Made by a program: the position numbers and the translations under genes
Part shown: positions 22,720-32,925 of the stretch, one piece after another
Layout: every line of letters begins with the position of its first letter
Position numbering within the stretch: the first letter of the stretch is position 1
DNA from: Oscheius sp. JU75
Lineage: Eukaryota > Nematoda > Chromadorea > Rhabditida > Rhabditidae
Length of the DNA stretch: 64,000 nucleotides
Direction: 5' to 3'
Assembly: GCA_037178855.1 (NCBI GenBank)
Contig: JASJZC010000001.1
Coordinates: 1,302,001-1,366,000 of the forward strand
Notes under the pieces: generated by a model
Told to the model about the DNA's origin: nothing
What the model saw: only the letters and a program-made list of their open reading frames with translations
Database searches by the model: none

Positions 22720-23222
22720 GGTAGCACCGGATTGTGGCTCAAGTCAAGTCAAGCCTAATTAAGTCAGGCCGGTTGTAGCTCGAATCAAACCAAGTCGACG
22801 CGAAAAACCAAGTCAAACGACATTGAGTAAAGCCTAAAATTTATTTTAATTTGTTCTCGCGTATCTGTGTGTGTGTTGGAAGCCAATATTGCCAGTTAAG
22901 CACAGCTACTTTGTGGGTTTAACTGATTAGCGGCGGTTACTGGCAATCGTTTTACTGTGGAAAAAAGAAGGCAACAAGTTAGGCTACCTATGGCCTAACT
23001 TGTATAAGCATCGTCTGTCAAAAGTATTCATTGTGGTTGTTTTGCTTGAAATTGAGTAAAAAGTGCATTTTTGCCGTGAAAACAGGTAGTTACAGTGAGA
23101 TTTGGCTTGAGCCAAGCCAAACCGGCTTGGCCGAGTCGGCTTGGTGGGATGGATCAAGCAAGTTGACTTGATCAAGCCGGCTTGTTGGACAAAAAATCGG
23201 CTTAGCTCGAGCTGTCACCCAT
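22720..23222. repeat. MITE-like repeat rich in CAAGCCGGCTTG-type palindromes
   Basis: The left side has GCTCAAGTCAAGTCAAGCC and AGGCCGGTTGTAGCTCGAA. The right side (23105-23222) has repeated complementary words (CCAAGCCGGCTTG-like) and ends CTCGAGCTGTCACCCATG. Both ends share GCTCGA/AGCTCGA motifs in inverse orientation. There is no coding capacity, so a non-autonomous element, perhaps of the hAT group, is a reasonable guess. Exact ends and target duplication were not established. Confidence 0.4.
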
Positions 23223-23458
23223 GTCCTTCAATGTAAGTCGGTCAAAACACCTACTCACTACTAGGACCTTTCTGGCCTTAAGAGACCGCAGAGGGAGGCG
23301 GGCGTATGTTATCAAAAATCGTTTGACCGCGTAAGACGTAAGAGCCCCGAAAATTCATATCGCTTTCTGTCCTTTCTTTCTCTTAGTTCAGCCTACGTGC
23401 GTTAAAGCAATCAGATCTCTAGATTTAGATTTTTTTTTTTTAGATTTATTCACAATAA

Positions 23459-24095
23459 TCATATATTTTCTATATGTCGTGTCATGCTTGCTCTCCATTG
23501 GTCAGGATCCGTCGTCGCTGTTCTCGTCCATGTCTCACCCATTAGCACTGCGAAATCATCTCTCCATCTCGTCTTTGGTCGACCTGTCATTCTTCTATAT
23601 CTCCATGGTCTCCATTCGACTATTCGTTTCGTCCATCTATCGTCGCTCCAATTAGCTATTTTGTTTGCCCATTTCCATTTTTTCTTGAAAAACTCCTTCC
23701 TTATGTCAGGTAGTTTCACTGTTCCTTCTAGCCAGCCGTTTGTTCTTCTATCTAACAAAGTTACTCCGACCATTCTCCTCATCATCTTGTGTTGAGCTGT
23801 CCGTAGTTTGGATAAGTCCTTTTCTCGAGTAGGCCATGTTTTTTTTTGACGCATATAGTAAACAAGGCTCAATACACATCCTGTAGAGTTTCCTCTTCTG
23901 TGCCAAGCTGATCCGTTTGTTGGTGAAGAATTCGTGGAATCTATTGAAGGCATACCAACCAGATCGAATTCGTCTTCCGACTTCCAGCGTAGTATTTCGG
24001 TCAAACGATACTCTTGATCCCAGATATATATACTCCTTGCAGTACGGAATGATCTGACCGTTGACAGCAATAGGGTTCTGGTTGCAGTTGGTCAT
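23459..24095 (-). pseudogene. LINE C-terminal region, two overlapping frames
   Basis: Frames 24095-23748 (CKEYIYLGSRVSFDRNTTLE, the usual post-RT thumb region) and 24070-23459 (ending with TGRPKTRWRDDF ... WRASMTRHIENI) together make the standard C-terminus of RTE/Jockey proteins. The switch of frame near 23850 shows a frameshift. Confidence 0.8.
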
Positions 24096-24127
24096 CAGCT
24101 TCGTCTTTTGGCAATCCAGCGAAAGTC

Positions 24128-25356
24128 CTACCGAAGTGCTGTGATGGGCTCCAACATTGCTTTCAGTTCCCCGGCAGAGTGAGCAAAGAGGACCGTGTCA
24201 TCAGCATATCGAATGTTGGTCAGCAGCTTCCCGTTGATGTTCACCCCGTACGTGTGCCAGTCCATACTCCGGAATACCTCTTCAACTACCGCGCTGAAGA
24301 GAGATGGCGAGATTGTATCTCCTTGCAGAACTCCTCTTTGCATGTCGATATCCACCGGCTTCCCACAGACTCGTATGTTGACCTTGGCTGTTTTATAGAT
24401 GAGCTGAAGTACGCGGATAATCTTGGCGGGGACTCCTTGTCGGTTTAGAGCATTCCAAAGAGCTCCGTGCTCAATGGAGTCAAATGCTTTGGAGTAGTCG
24501 ATGAAACCGATGAAAAGCGGGAAGTTGTATTCGACTGCTCTTTCTATTAGTGGTCAGCCGTTGAAAAAGACTTCCTGAATCCTGCTTGCTCCGGAGGCTG
24601 ATTTTCATCCAAAGTTCTCTGTATTCTTGATAGTAGAATTGAACTGAAGATTTTAAAAATCACGGACAAGAGTGCAATAGGCCTGTAGTTTTTGATGTCC
24701 ATTGGGTCTCCCTTTTTGAACAGCAGCGATACCATCGAATCTGCGAGCTCGGATGGTAGAGTTTCGTGTTCGAGAATCCGATTCAAGATGGCTGCCAGCG
24801 GTTGTTCCTTGCACCAAATGAGCATGTCCGTCGTGATGTGGTCCTTTCCAGGTGTCTTGCCTCTCTTCAGTTTTGATATTGCCTTTTTCACTTCACATCT
24901 GAGGATTTCCGGGACTGCATCCTCATTATGTAGGACAGGCTGTAGAATAGGCACTTGAGACCGGTACAGTCCATCGTAGAAGTCTTTAACCACAGCACGT
25001 ACATCATCTGGTGAAGAAGCAAGGTTATCATTCTCGTCGTTCAGTTGAGTTAAAACGTTCCTTGTAATCGTGTTTTCTCTCATAGCTCTTTTTATACTTC
25101 TCCCTTCTTCCAGCGCTTCCTTGACTCGGTTGTGATGTTTCACGCGAATGTCCTGCTTCAATGATTCGCGAAGTACTCTGTTGACTAGACTGAATTCCAC
25201 GCGATTACTTCTGGTCCCAGGTCGATGTTGTAGTTCGTGTCTCTTACAGAATAGATCGTGTGTCCTTTGCGAGATAGGATTGGGCTTTGAGACAGGTACG
25301 GAGGCGATTTCAGCGGAATTGAGAAGCATTTCTCTCATCATATCATACGTGCTCAT
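24128..25356 (-). pseudogene. LINE reverse transcriptase domain
   Basis: The longest piece (25356-24547) has SVIFKIFSSILLSRIQRTLD and QPPEQAGFRKSFSTADH, the RT fingers and palm start. A frameshift near 24545 leads to FIDYSKAFDSIEHGALWNAL, then GVLQGDTISPSLFS and IRYADDTVLFA, with the catalytic YADD box present. The enzyme would copy LINE RNA at the nicked target. Frame breaks mean it is not translatable as one protein. Confidence 0.9.
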
Positions 25357-25371
25357 GTTCAGCTGTTTAAG

Positions 25372-25580
25372 TTAGTCTTCGATGGCGTATTGGAATAGGG
25401 CTCTATCAAGTCGATGTTTTGTCCTCTGGATCTTTTTCGGGAAATGTTTTCTTGTTGGTAATGCCAGACGGTGGTCTATGTTGAATTGAAGACGGCCAAT
25501 TATGTCAACGTCTGTGAAGGTGTTCGGCTTCTGACTTAGGATGTAGTCTAAGGCGTTTTTGTCTCCATGTTGGGCGAGAT
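25372..25580 (-). pseudogene. LINE endonuclease domain, C-terminal piece
   Basis: DKNALDYILSQKPNTFTDVD followed by HRLALPTRKHFPKK fits the end of an RTE endonuclease (the -IDYIL- and SDHR-L blocks). The first part of the domain lies beyond the nested transposon at 27175-27784. A two-base insertion just after the junction shifts the frame. Confidence 0.75.
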
Positions 25581-27174
25581 CAGTGCGCGTCATAACTATA
25601 AAGGCACCCCAGTTTTTAGCTGTAGAGCCAAAACTAAGCACTTTAAAAAAAAATCTGACAATGCCATCTTTTTCTTCGGTATTCAAAACCCTTGTAAAAA
25701 AATCTACAGACCCATCGGATTATCCTTCTGCCCTAGATAAACAAAAAGGTCTCGATGTGTCGAATTCAGAAGCGTCAAAACTATAAAGGCAGACGGTATT
25801 TAGAGTTTTTCCTTATCAAGACATGTTAAATCATGCGTATAAAAGAATGGAAAAGTTGCTTCTGGCACTCATTCAACACCTGCTCATCTCCGAATACCTT
25901 TGTGATGACTCTAGGAGCCCGCCTAACGGATGTAGAGAGGCGACAGGTTGACGTCCTTGCTGGTCAAGGATTAAGCAACAGGACCATAGCTACTAACATT
26001 GGACGTTCTCTTACCGTGGTGGACAATTATCGCAAGGATCCTGTTGGCTATGGAGCTAAAAACAGAGGAGGAAGACCAAGAAAGCTGACAATCAGGGACG
26101 AGCAAATGATCGCTCGAGCTGTCTCCAACAAAAGAGTGACCACTGCTCTCCTGAAATTCGATCTCCGTCTCAGTGTTTCGGTAACAGCACTGTTCTCCGC
26201 TCCATCCACAGGAATGCTCATTTGACCAGACAGAAGATGAAGTCTGCTCCCCGACTTCTCCCTCGTCACATTGCTGATAGAACGACCTTTGCAAGAAACC
26301 ACTTCAATACTGACTGGACTAAAGTGAGTAAATCTAAATTTTTGTTTTCGCAGCTTCTATAGGTCATCTTCTCCGACGAAAAAAAGTGGATTCTTGACGG
26401 TCCGGATGGGAATACATCGTATTGGCGCGACTTGAGGAAGGACCCGGTTTATTTCTCGAAGAGAAATTTTGGTGGCGCTTCGGTTATGGTGTGGGCGGCA
26501 TACTCACACGACGGTACTGTCTCGCTCGAGTTTGTCACCAGCAGGATGAATAGCCTCGACTATCAAGATGTGCTCCAGAACAACCTGCTTCTTACCTCCA
26601 TGCCAATCCGCAGATGACATTTCAACATGATAATCGATCCATTCATCTAACTCCACTAGGCTCTGGCTGCATAACAACAACGTCAACACTATGCCGTGGC
26701 CCGCCTGTTCTCTCGACCTCAATCCGATTGAAAATTTCTGGGAAATTCTCGTCAGAGAGGTCTACAAGAGCGGCAAGCAGTTCTCAACTGTACAGAAGCT
26801 GAAGAATGCCATTCTTATCGCCTGGAGGACCCTGAACCCCACCGTTTTGAAGAATCTTTCTCTCTCGATGAACAGCCGTCTGTTCCAGTTGATCTCCCGC
26901 AACGGAAAAGCCACCGACTACTGAAACATTTAAAGTTAAGCTATTTATATGAATTGTTTTGTTAGTGCCTTTATAGTTTTGACGCTTCTGAATTCGACAC
27001 GTCGGGACCTTTTTGTTTATCTAGGGCAGAAGGATAATCCGATGGGTCTGTAGATTTTTTTACAAGGGTCTTGAATACCGTAGAAAAAGATGGCATTGTC
27101 AGATTTTTTTTTTAAATGCGTCGTTTTGGCTCCACAGCTAAAAACTGGGGTGCCTTTATAGTTATGACGCGCAC
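25581..27174 (+). mobile_element. Tc3-like transposon with long terminal inverted repeats
   Basis: The outer 55 bases at 25581 (beginning CAGTGCGCGTCATAACTATA) recur as complement at 27119-27174. Homology continues inward with small gaps to about 25792 and 26960, so the repeats are about 215 bp, longer than in Tc1 and in line with Tc3. The LINE endonuclease frame is split by it, so it is younger than the LINE. The flanks read TG and AT instead of a clean TA pair. A relative with TA present lies at 1-388. Confidence 0.9.
25904..26924 (+). pseudogene. Tc3-like transposase, frameshifted
   Basis: It starts MTLGARLTDVERRQVDVLAG with a helix-turn-helix, then NYRKDPVGYGAKNRGGRPRK. A frame change follows near 26165. 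The catalytic part appears as VIFSDEKKWILDGPDGNTSY (preceded by a putative intron remnant near 26325-26360), RNFGGASVMVWAAYSHDG, a broken second-aspartate block (HFNM... near 26620), and SLDLNPIENFWEILVREVYK to a C-terminus ending ATDY. The order and motifs are those of Tc3A. At least two frameshifts and the damaged central block make it inactive. Confidence 0.9.
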
Positions 27175-27784
27175 TGCAGGTCCATTTCCTAGTTGGTCGC
27201 TTTGAAAACTTCGTGTTCATGATGTAGAGTTCGTTTTCGGAGCAGAACTCTGCTAGCATTTGACCTCTTTCGTTGCGATGACCAAGGCCGTGTTTCCCGA
27301 AGAATATCTCGTCGTCTTCTCCACCTCCAACTTTGGCATTAAAGTCTCCAATAACGAGTTTGAAAAACCGACGTTCCCCCGGAAGCCAAACACGACTTAC
27401 TTGTCGGTAATTCAAGCCTTCGTTGACGCTTGCCAGGAAGTTTTCGTATTCTTCATCGGAGCTGGTCGACGTGGGCCCATATGCTTGGACCATTCTTACT
27501 GTTCCAGCAGGAGTTTGGACATCGAGTATCGCTACGCGACTCGTGATGGCGCGAAAGGTGGAGTAGCTTGTCCATCGTTTGTTGACCAAGAAACCGACTT
27601 GTCCTGAGTGAAATAGACAATGTCCGGATTGTTGTAGAGTTACTGAGTGCCGTCCTTGTCTTTTCACTTCTGAGAGATCAATGATGTCGAAGGGGATGGT
27701 ATTAAGTCCGCATTCGAGTTCGACCAAACGAGCATCTGTCCGTAGTGTTCGGCAATTCAAGGTCCCTATCCGGAGGCTCAGCAT
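27175..27784 (-). pseudogene. LINE endonuclease domain, N-terminal piece
   Basis: MLSLRIGTLNCRTLRTDARL opens the classic exonuclease-endonuclease-phosphatase fold (N in the first strand), followed by SEVKRQG (catalytic E), VQAYGPTSTSSDEE and VIGDFNAKVGG (catalytic D and N). It is intact until the transposon junction after RKWTC. This nuclease nicks target DNA for reverse transcription. Confidence 0.9.
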
Positions 27785-27972
27785 GATAGACGAATACTGC
27801 TAGTCGGTTGTCCAGGCTACGACTAGAGGAAATAGATGTTCTTGCCCTCTATTAGATGTTGGGAGGTGGAAGGTAGTCTACTTCAAATTGACCGAAGTAG
27901 ATATTCTTCTCCAAATTCAGCAGAGCGATTTGGGAACAACGTTCCTCCAGGAGAGCAATTACATCTCTCCCC

Positions 27973-28855
27973 TTGATTAGTAGCTGCCCCAATAAAGGTT
28001 GTAAGCCTTTGCTCCTCTATCTACTGTCGTCTCTACTACAATGGTATCTACCGGAGATACAACAGCTGGTTTCTGTCTTACGGTATATAGAGGTTAAATT
28101 AAGTAAGAAACCCGTGTGTCCGTGCAACTATCACAAGTACCACGAAGTCTTCAGATATAGAGACAGAGGGACAGTTTTCCTTGCAGGACCTGACAAAGCT
28201 ATTCGAAGAACTAGTTGAATTGTTCAAAGTTAATGTAACTGACCAGCCAAGTGGAAAGAAATTGTTGTGTCTTTGGGGGACACAATATTTTATAAAGAGA
28301 AGCGTGGGTTCTATATATTTATTCAGGCAAAAATAGAAAGGTGGTTTTAGAGAGATTAGAAAAGTGGGAAACGAGTGACGTGAGGGGCATCACTTGGGGG
28401 ACAACAGAATAAAAACTTGAGAAAACGACGCAAACGAATGTACCCCGCGCGGTACTGTAGTACGCGCGGCTCGCCCACAGCTTGGCAAGCCAGACTTAAC
28501 AGAAATCATCTGCAGAAATGCTCAGGTTGCTGTATAGTACCAATGAAGAAGTCAAACAGAAGTTTACCACGTACTTTGTGAACCTCCACCAGAAGGACGA
28601 GGCAAAGAAGAAGTCAGTCTACACACAGAACTATTCCAGTACAATTTTGTTAGGAAGTTCTAAATCTCAAAAGGAAGGCTTTGGCACAGAAGTGAGACTT
28701 GAAGATCAAAAAAGATTTCAGACTTTTGACAAGAACACCCATAAGATGACAGTTGCGCTTCGAGAGTACGTTTCGATTTGCAACATTCCGAACACTGATG
28801 GACACCGATTGAAACACAAGTTTACCAACAAGCACAGGAAGTGTCGTACTTAGGA
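27973..28855 (+). pseudogene. unrecognised gene relic, copy 2
   Basis: This block matches 12553-13270: the sequence begins TTGATTAGTAGCTGCCCC in both. Frame 28518-28853 repeats MLRLLYSTNEEVKQKFTTYF and extends to a KHRKCRT end, longer than copy 1 because copy 1 lacks a 12-base segment (RE-Y-S). It also has an extra 150 bp insert at 28362-28511. It ends abruptly at 28855 where the A-type CUB block starts. Confidence 0.45.
28362..28511. repeat. about 150-bp insert with a GC-rich palindrome, absent from copy 1
   Basis: Copy 1 (12936-12952) is continuous where copy 2 carries this insert. It contains the near-perfect palindrome CCGCGCGGTACTGTAGTACG plus CGCGG at 28446-28470. There are no open frames of note. 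It may be a short non-autonomous element. Confidence 0.5.
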
Positions 28856-29271
28856 GTACAAGATTTCGATATCATTTAATCCGTTTTGCATTTGGCGTTG
28901 ATGAGCAACGAGACGGGCAAAAATATCCGTATTTCGCAAATACTTTCCTTATAATTTTATTTCTTAAAATCACGTTTAGGACTATTGGGAGACCATCTTT
29001 CCAGCTATACGAACTAGCATTCAAGAGGTTGTGCCTTCCTTGGCCCTTCACTATCAACCGTTCTCGCAACAAAAACCCAAGGAACGGCTTGCGTGTGCCT
29101 GATTATTCTGCATTTGTTCCCTGCTCAGTGACCCAGAAAATATGCCTGCTGCTTAAGGAAAATAAACACATTTCCAATTTTTTTTTCAGTATTGACATAT
29201 TTTAGCAACCAGAAACGTGCAAACAATAGCAGCAGTATCATTCACAGCTTCGGTTCTTGCAATATCACATA

Positions 29272-30661
29272 TTAAACAAGGGTTATCGTAATTGAAGCCT
29301 TCCCGGATCCTACATAGAAAGTGTTGAGGTTCCCGTGGAACTGCTTAGGTAGCCTCTTAGGATTAATGTTGATCCAAGATGAATTGGATTTCATCGGTCC
29401 ATCAGTATCATATGAAAAAGGGGCGGTGTTGTCATCAAGAGGAACCAATTGACGGAGGTCGAAAGTTGAGCCTTGTTTGTCCCCAATGATGGTCATGGCT
29501 CCAGCACGAGTATCGTCGCCTAGGAGAAGATCCTGTAGGGTATGGCCTACCCTTCCAATGGGAACATATTCAACATCGTGGTAATAGATGTTTGCTAGGT
29601 CTAAAAAAACGAGTTATCTTTACGTCTCTTTGCCTCTCTGTCTCTCTGCCTTTTTGTCCTTTTAACTCTTTGATACTCACTGGAAGAATCCGTAGCAAGT
29701 ACTGCTCCTTTAGTAATTTCGACAATAGATTTGGCCACATATAGCTGCAAAACTTTGGTGATTGAAGGAAGAGTAAAGTCGTCTCCATCTGAATACAGGC
29801 TAAAAGTATATTATTAATCTGTGCGAGTTAAAAACAGACGTTCCAATTAGTGTACCGCTATCATAGATGAACACGTTGTTCAGTGCGAAATAGTTGGTCC
29901 AACTGCCTACAGCTCTTTTCAGGTCGACAAGGTTGTGGGCGGATATGATGTTATAGGTCTGCCCTTCCAGAAGATCTTCAGCGTAGAAAAGAGCCGATGG
30001 TCCGTCTGTGTCTACGGTCGTGGAGGACTTCACATTTTGTCCGAGCATGTCTGAAAACATAGTGGTTGAAACTGACATGGAATCTTGCGATACTGCAATG
30101 AAAGACTCACTTTTCTGTATCGTGATGTCTATCTGATATTTCATTTGTGTGTTCCTCCCTGGCTCGACTCGGAATATGAAGCTTTGAGGCCAAGCCGCCG
30201 TAATGTTCCATACTGGCTCCTCACTCCTAAAAAGAGTTAATTGTTTTCTTGCAGACTTACGAGCCGATCTGTATACTTATTTTTTGGTTATTTGCATCGG
30301 TGACCGTAACCCTGTCATCTATGCTCATATTGTAAACGACAATATGGGCATATGCAAACTGTCCTGGTGGCACGATGAACTGAAACTTGCATATAAGTGC
30401 AGTTAAACAGAGATGGTTCGTTCAACCCAATGAGACAAGGAGATAGACAGATTTACAGATAGACAGAGCGACCGAAAGACGGAAAGAAAGCCGAAAACTA
30501 ACACTGTACGAACTGTACCAGCAGTCAGAATTATTCGGCGGGGAAGTAAGGGGCATAGAGTATGGGCCATTCAGATTGATTGTTTGCTCCTGGCAGTTTC
30601 CAGCCAATTGAACTGGTGCGGCCAGACAAGCACCGGCGAGAAGTAAGATAGCAGGCAGCAT
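29272..30661 (-). CDS. secreted CUB-like domain protein, copy C (mosaic of A and B)
   Basis: It has the same six-exon layout, signal peptide and two CUB-like parts as copies A and B. Exons 5 and 6 and flanking introns (29272 to about 29870) are identical or nearly so to copy A, including the coding pieces at 14160-14384 and 14458-14676. The first exon and upstream DNA (30422-31000) follow copy B, with PPNNSDCWYSSYS, the gttagt donor and the upstream hairpin. The frame appears open throughout: exon 4 has a W for S change (AVGSWTNYFALN). The protein should be secreted as for A. Confidence 0.8.
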
Positions 30662-30792
30662 TTCTGTCTTGAGTTTTTGTGCACCGACTATCAGGGGAGC
30701 TCCTTCTATTTATCTAGACCGTCTAATCATTCGATCTTACGTGATTTTTTAAATGGCCTTGATAAAATGTCATGATAAACCGATTGAGCTTG

Positions 30793-30836
30793 CCTCTAGG
30801 TGACTACAAGACCTTCGTTTTGTAGTCACCTAGAGG
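30793..30836. repeat. perfect 17-bp hairpin upstream of CUB-like gene C
   Basis: Same arms (CCTCTAGGTGACTACAA and complement) and loop as at 20806-20849, about 130 bp before the start codon. Shared by B and C through duplication. Confidence 0.85.
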
Positions 30837-31117
30837 TAACGTTAGTTTATCAGCTACATTGACTAGAAAGTAGAACGTTTACAGTTCCTGTGATCGCCAT
30901 TTTCAGTATTCAACTATCTTGAATACAACTTCCGCGATATATCTGATTTTTTGGTTTTTCCGACATGTAATCCTAACTTTGAGCTTTTTTGAGCGGAGAA
31001 GGAGCCAATGCAAGATCGTTGTCTGAAATAGCGGCGAAGTCGGCGTAAATGAACAAATCTGTAATTGCCTAGCGTTTTCGAATTGAACTGGCGGCCATTA
31101 AACAATTCGATGAGATC

Positions 31118-31375
31118 ATGGTTTGTATTAGCAATTCCTTTGGAAAAACTTCTTCAGACATGACAAGTGTAGGCTCCTCTCGCCTCCAACTAAAACGCTT
31201 TCTGGCTGTTTTGGAAGGAGTGAGAACAACTTTTTGTGGTAATTTTATAGACGGCTTTCAAACTATTCCTCTTCTCAATCAACAGTCTTCTGATGTTGCC
31301 CTCTTTAAATTTTTTCTACGCGGTACGCTTACTTTGGTAACACCTTCTGTTTTTAGCAAATTAAAAAGTTTTTGA
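31118..31375 (+). CDS. hypothetical ORF, second copy of 21268-21519
   Basis: 85-residue frame MVCISNSFGKTSSDMTSVGS..., diverged at the C-terminus by a two-base deletion (TPSVFSKLKSF instead of THLLFLAN). See the first copy for the uncertainty. Confidence 0.25.
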   Translation: MVCISNSFGKTSSDMTSVGSSRLQLKRFLAVLEGVRTTFCGNFIDGFQTIPLLNQQSSDVALFKFFLRGTLTLVTPSVFSKLKSF

Positions 31376-31432
31376 CTACTGAACACAAGAGAATTGAGGT
31401 TTGCAGTTTATTATCATAGCAAAACTAATTTT

Positions 31433-31560
31433 TCAGGTGGCTTTGGGTTGTAGATTGTTTTGAAGGGAAAGCAGTCGGTCGCCCTGGGAGAAAGAGTCAC
31501 AGAGGGATTTTGATCTGTGATCAGCAGTGTCTTCAGAACATTGTACATCATGATAAATAT
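31433..31560 (-). pseudogene. kelch-gene 3' relic 4
   Basis: A short piece with the sequence SKSLCDSFSQGDRLLSLQNNLQPKAT, shared with 17880-17950 and 21740-21830. It is what remains of the kelch block in the B-type duplicate upstream of copy C. Confidence 0.4.
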
Positions 31561-32640
31561 GTGAGCAGCCTACTAGTTCAGAATTAAAGAAAATTTTTAT
31601 TTCCGATGAGAGACGGCGACTAGGAGGTGTGACTAAAACTAGTAAATCGGCCAAATGGCCACAACCACAAACTCACATCTTTTTGCAATGTATTGTCTGG
31701 CGTTGTTATCATTAGTCATTAGAGATCTCTTGCTCTTTACCAATGGAGCATTCTGTGCTTTCGGGTCGTTAGGTGACACATTAGTTTCTTTTTTTTTCTA
31801 AATGGTTGTAAAATCACTTGCTTTCACTCACTTGCAGTTTTCGCTCTACGCTGACCCTGCCAAGATCAAGTTTTTCATCTCCTCCTCCATTCTCAATTCA
31901 ATTTTAGGTCTAGTTTCACTAATAATCTTAATGCAGAGACTAAATGGGGACAAAATAGCGTGTTCATAGTAAGGCTTTCTTAAATTGATGTATTTTCCTA
32001 ATCCGGAAATGTTGTTTGGTGAAGATTTTCTGGTAAGAACTGATAACGTAGAAACGATAGTGGCTTCGACAGGGCGTTTTCGGATTAAAAAGTCTCGCTA
32101 TAACGTACCGTCTGAAGCCCATTATTGCCAACTAGCGCCCATACTTCCTACGCACAACAACTGTTGGCAGTCAGTCTGGGAGATAGCAACTTTAAGCGAA
32201 TGTTTCTTATGTCACGGCAGTTAGATTAGAGGGAAACATACGGAGAGGCGGGCGAGCAAAAGCCAAAAGGAGAAGGACGGGTATCCGACAATGGGTGTAC
32301 TAAAAACTATTTTTCCGAACGCCTGCAGGGGCATCAGCTATCACCGTTCATCAAAAACGACTGCAGACATCTAACACTTCAAAAAGACCAACAACTGTTT
32401 GCCACAGCTTCCAGAAGGCCAAAAGATCAGGATAAAACTGACATTCACTGAGAGTCTCGAGGGACTCTCCTAGGACCAGTCATCATTGACGAAACCAAAA
32501 GCCTTCTTAATTAGGTGCTTTAAAAGTCCCAGATAACTGGAAACTTTGCGAGTACATGAAGTTAGCTTTCGGAATTTGGAAACTCAGTAGTTCACTATCG
32601 GACAGGAGGTAGCAAGGGATTCATCGAGATAGCTCTACGT
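31561..32640. other. no recognised gene
   Basis: Only short frames; one plus frame at 31985-32224 has no family signature. This is the end of the duplicated island: no further matches to CUB-like blocks were found to the right. Confidence 0.35.
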
Positions 32641-32646
32641 TCCCAA

Positions 32647-32802
32647 TGTCGACAGAAACTTCTCTTTTCCTCACCTCTACCCTCGTCCTACTGTCTCTCG
32701 GCTTCGGCGGTTTACTCTCCACAGCCTGCCCTGTCCTTCTGACCAGCTACTTCTCCCTCCTCTTGACCATATTCGTTTTCGAATGGGATCATGTATCGTA
32801 GT
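32647..32802 (+). CDS. possible small membrane peptide, 51 residues
   Basis: ATG at 32647 opens MSTETSLFLTSTLVLLSLGF, followed by a second hydrophobic run and a stop after FEWDHVS. Two hydrophobic segments fit a short membrane peptide or a signal peptide exon of a longer gene. No homologue recognised, and TCTCTG repeats follow immediately. Confidence 0.3.
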
Positions 32803-32925
32803 CTCCCTATCGCTCTGTCTCTTTGTCTCACTGTCCCTCTATCCCTATGTCTCTATTGAACAGAGTCTGTTTCTGTCGAAAATCTAGCAAGATGTAATTT
32901 AAATTGAAATAACGAAAAAAAAGTA

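Larger units (their letters stand above)
23430..27972 (-). mobile_element. RTE-type non-LTR retrotransposon (LINE), interrupted by a Tc3-like element
   Basis: Read on the minus strand it encodes an apurinic-type endonuclease (27784 downwards), then after the inserted transposon the rest of that domain (25580-25372), then reverse transcriptase (25356-24128), then a C-terminal region (24095-23459). Its 3' end has AATAAA and a poly-A tract (complement of the T-run at 23431-23441). The 5' end near 27972 breaks into the gene relic that is continuous in copy 1 at 12550. Total LINE sequence is about 2.9 kb without the nested element. Confidence 0.85.

Noticed and set aside
12540..30661. A/C duplication as an assembly artefact
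   Set aside because: Not excluded, but the copies differ by insertions (28362-28511), substitutions and the mosaic switch to B-type sequence, which a simple assembly duplication would not produce.
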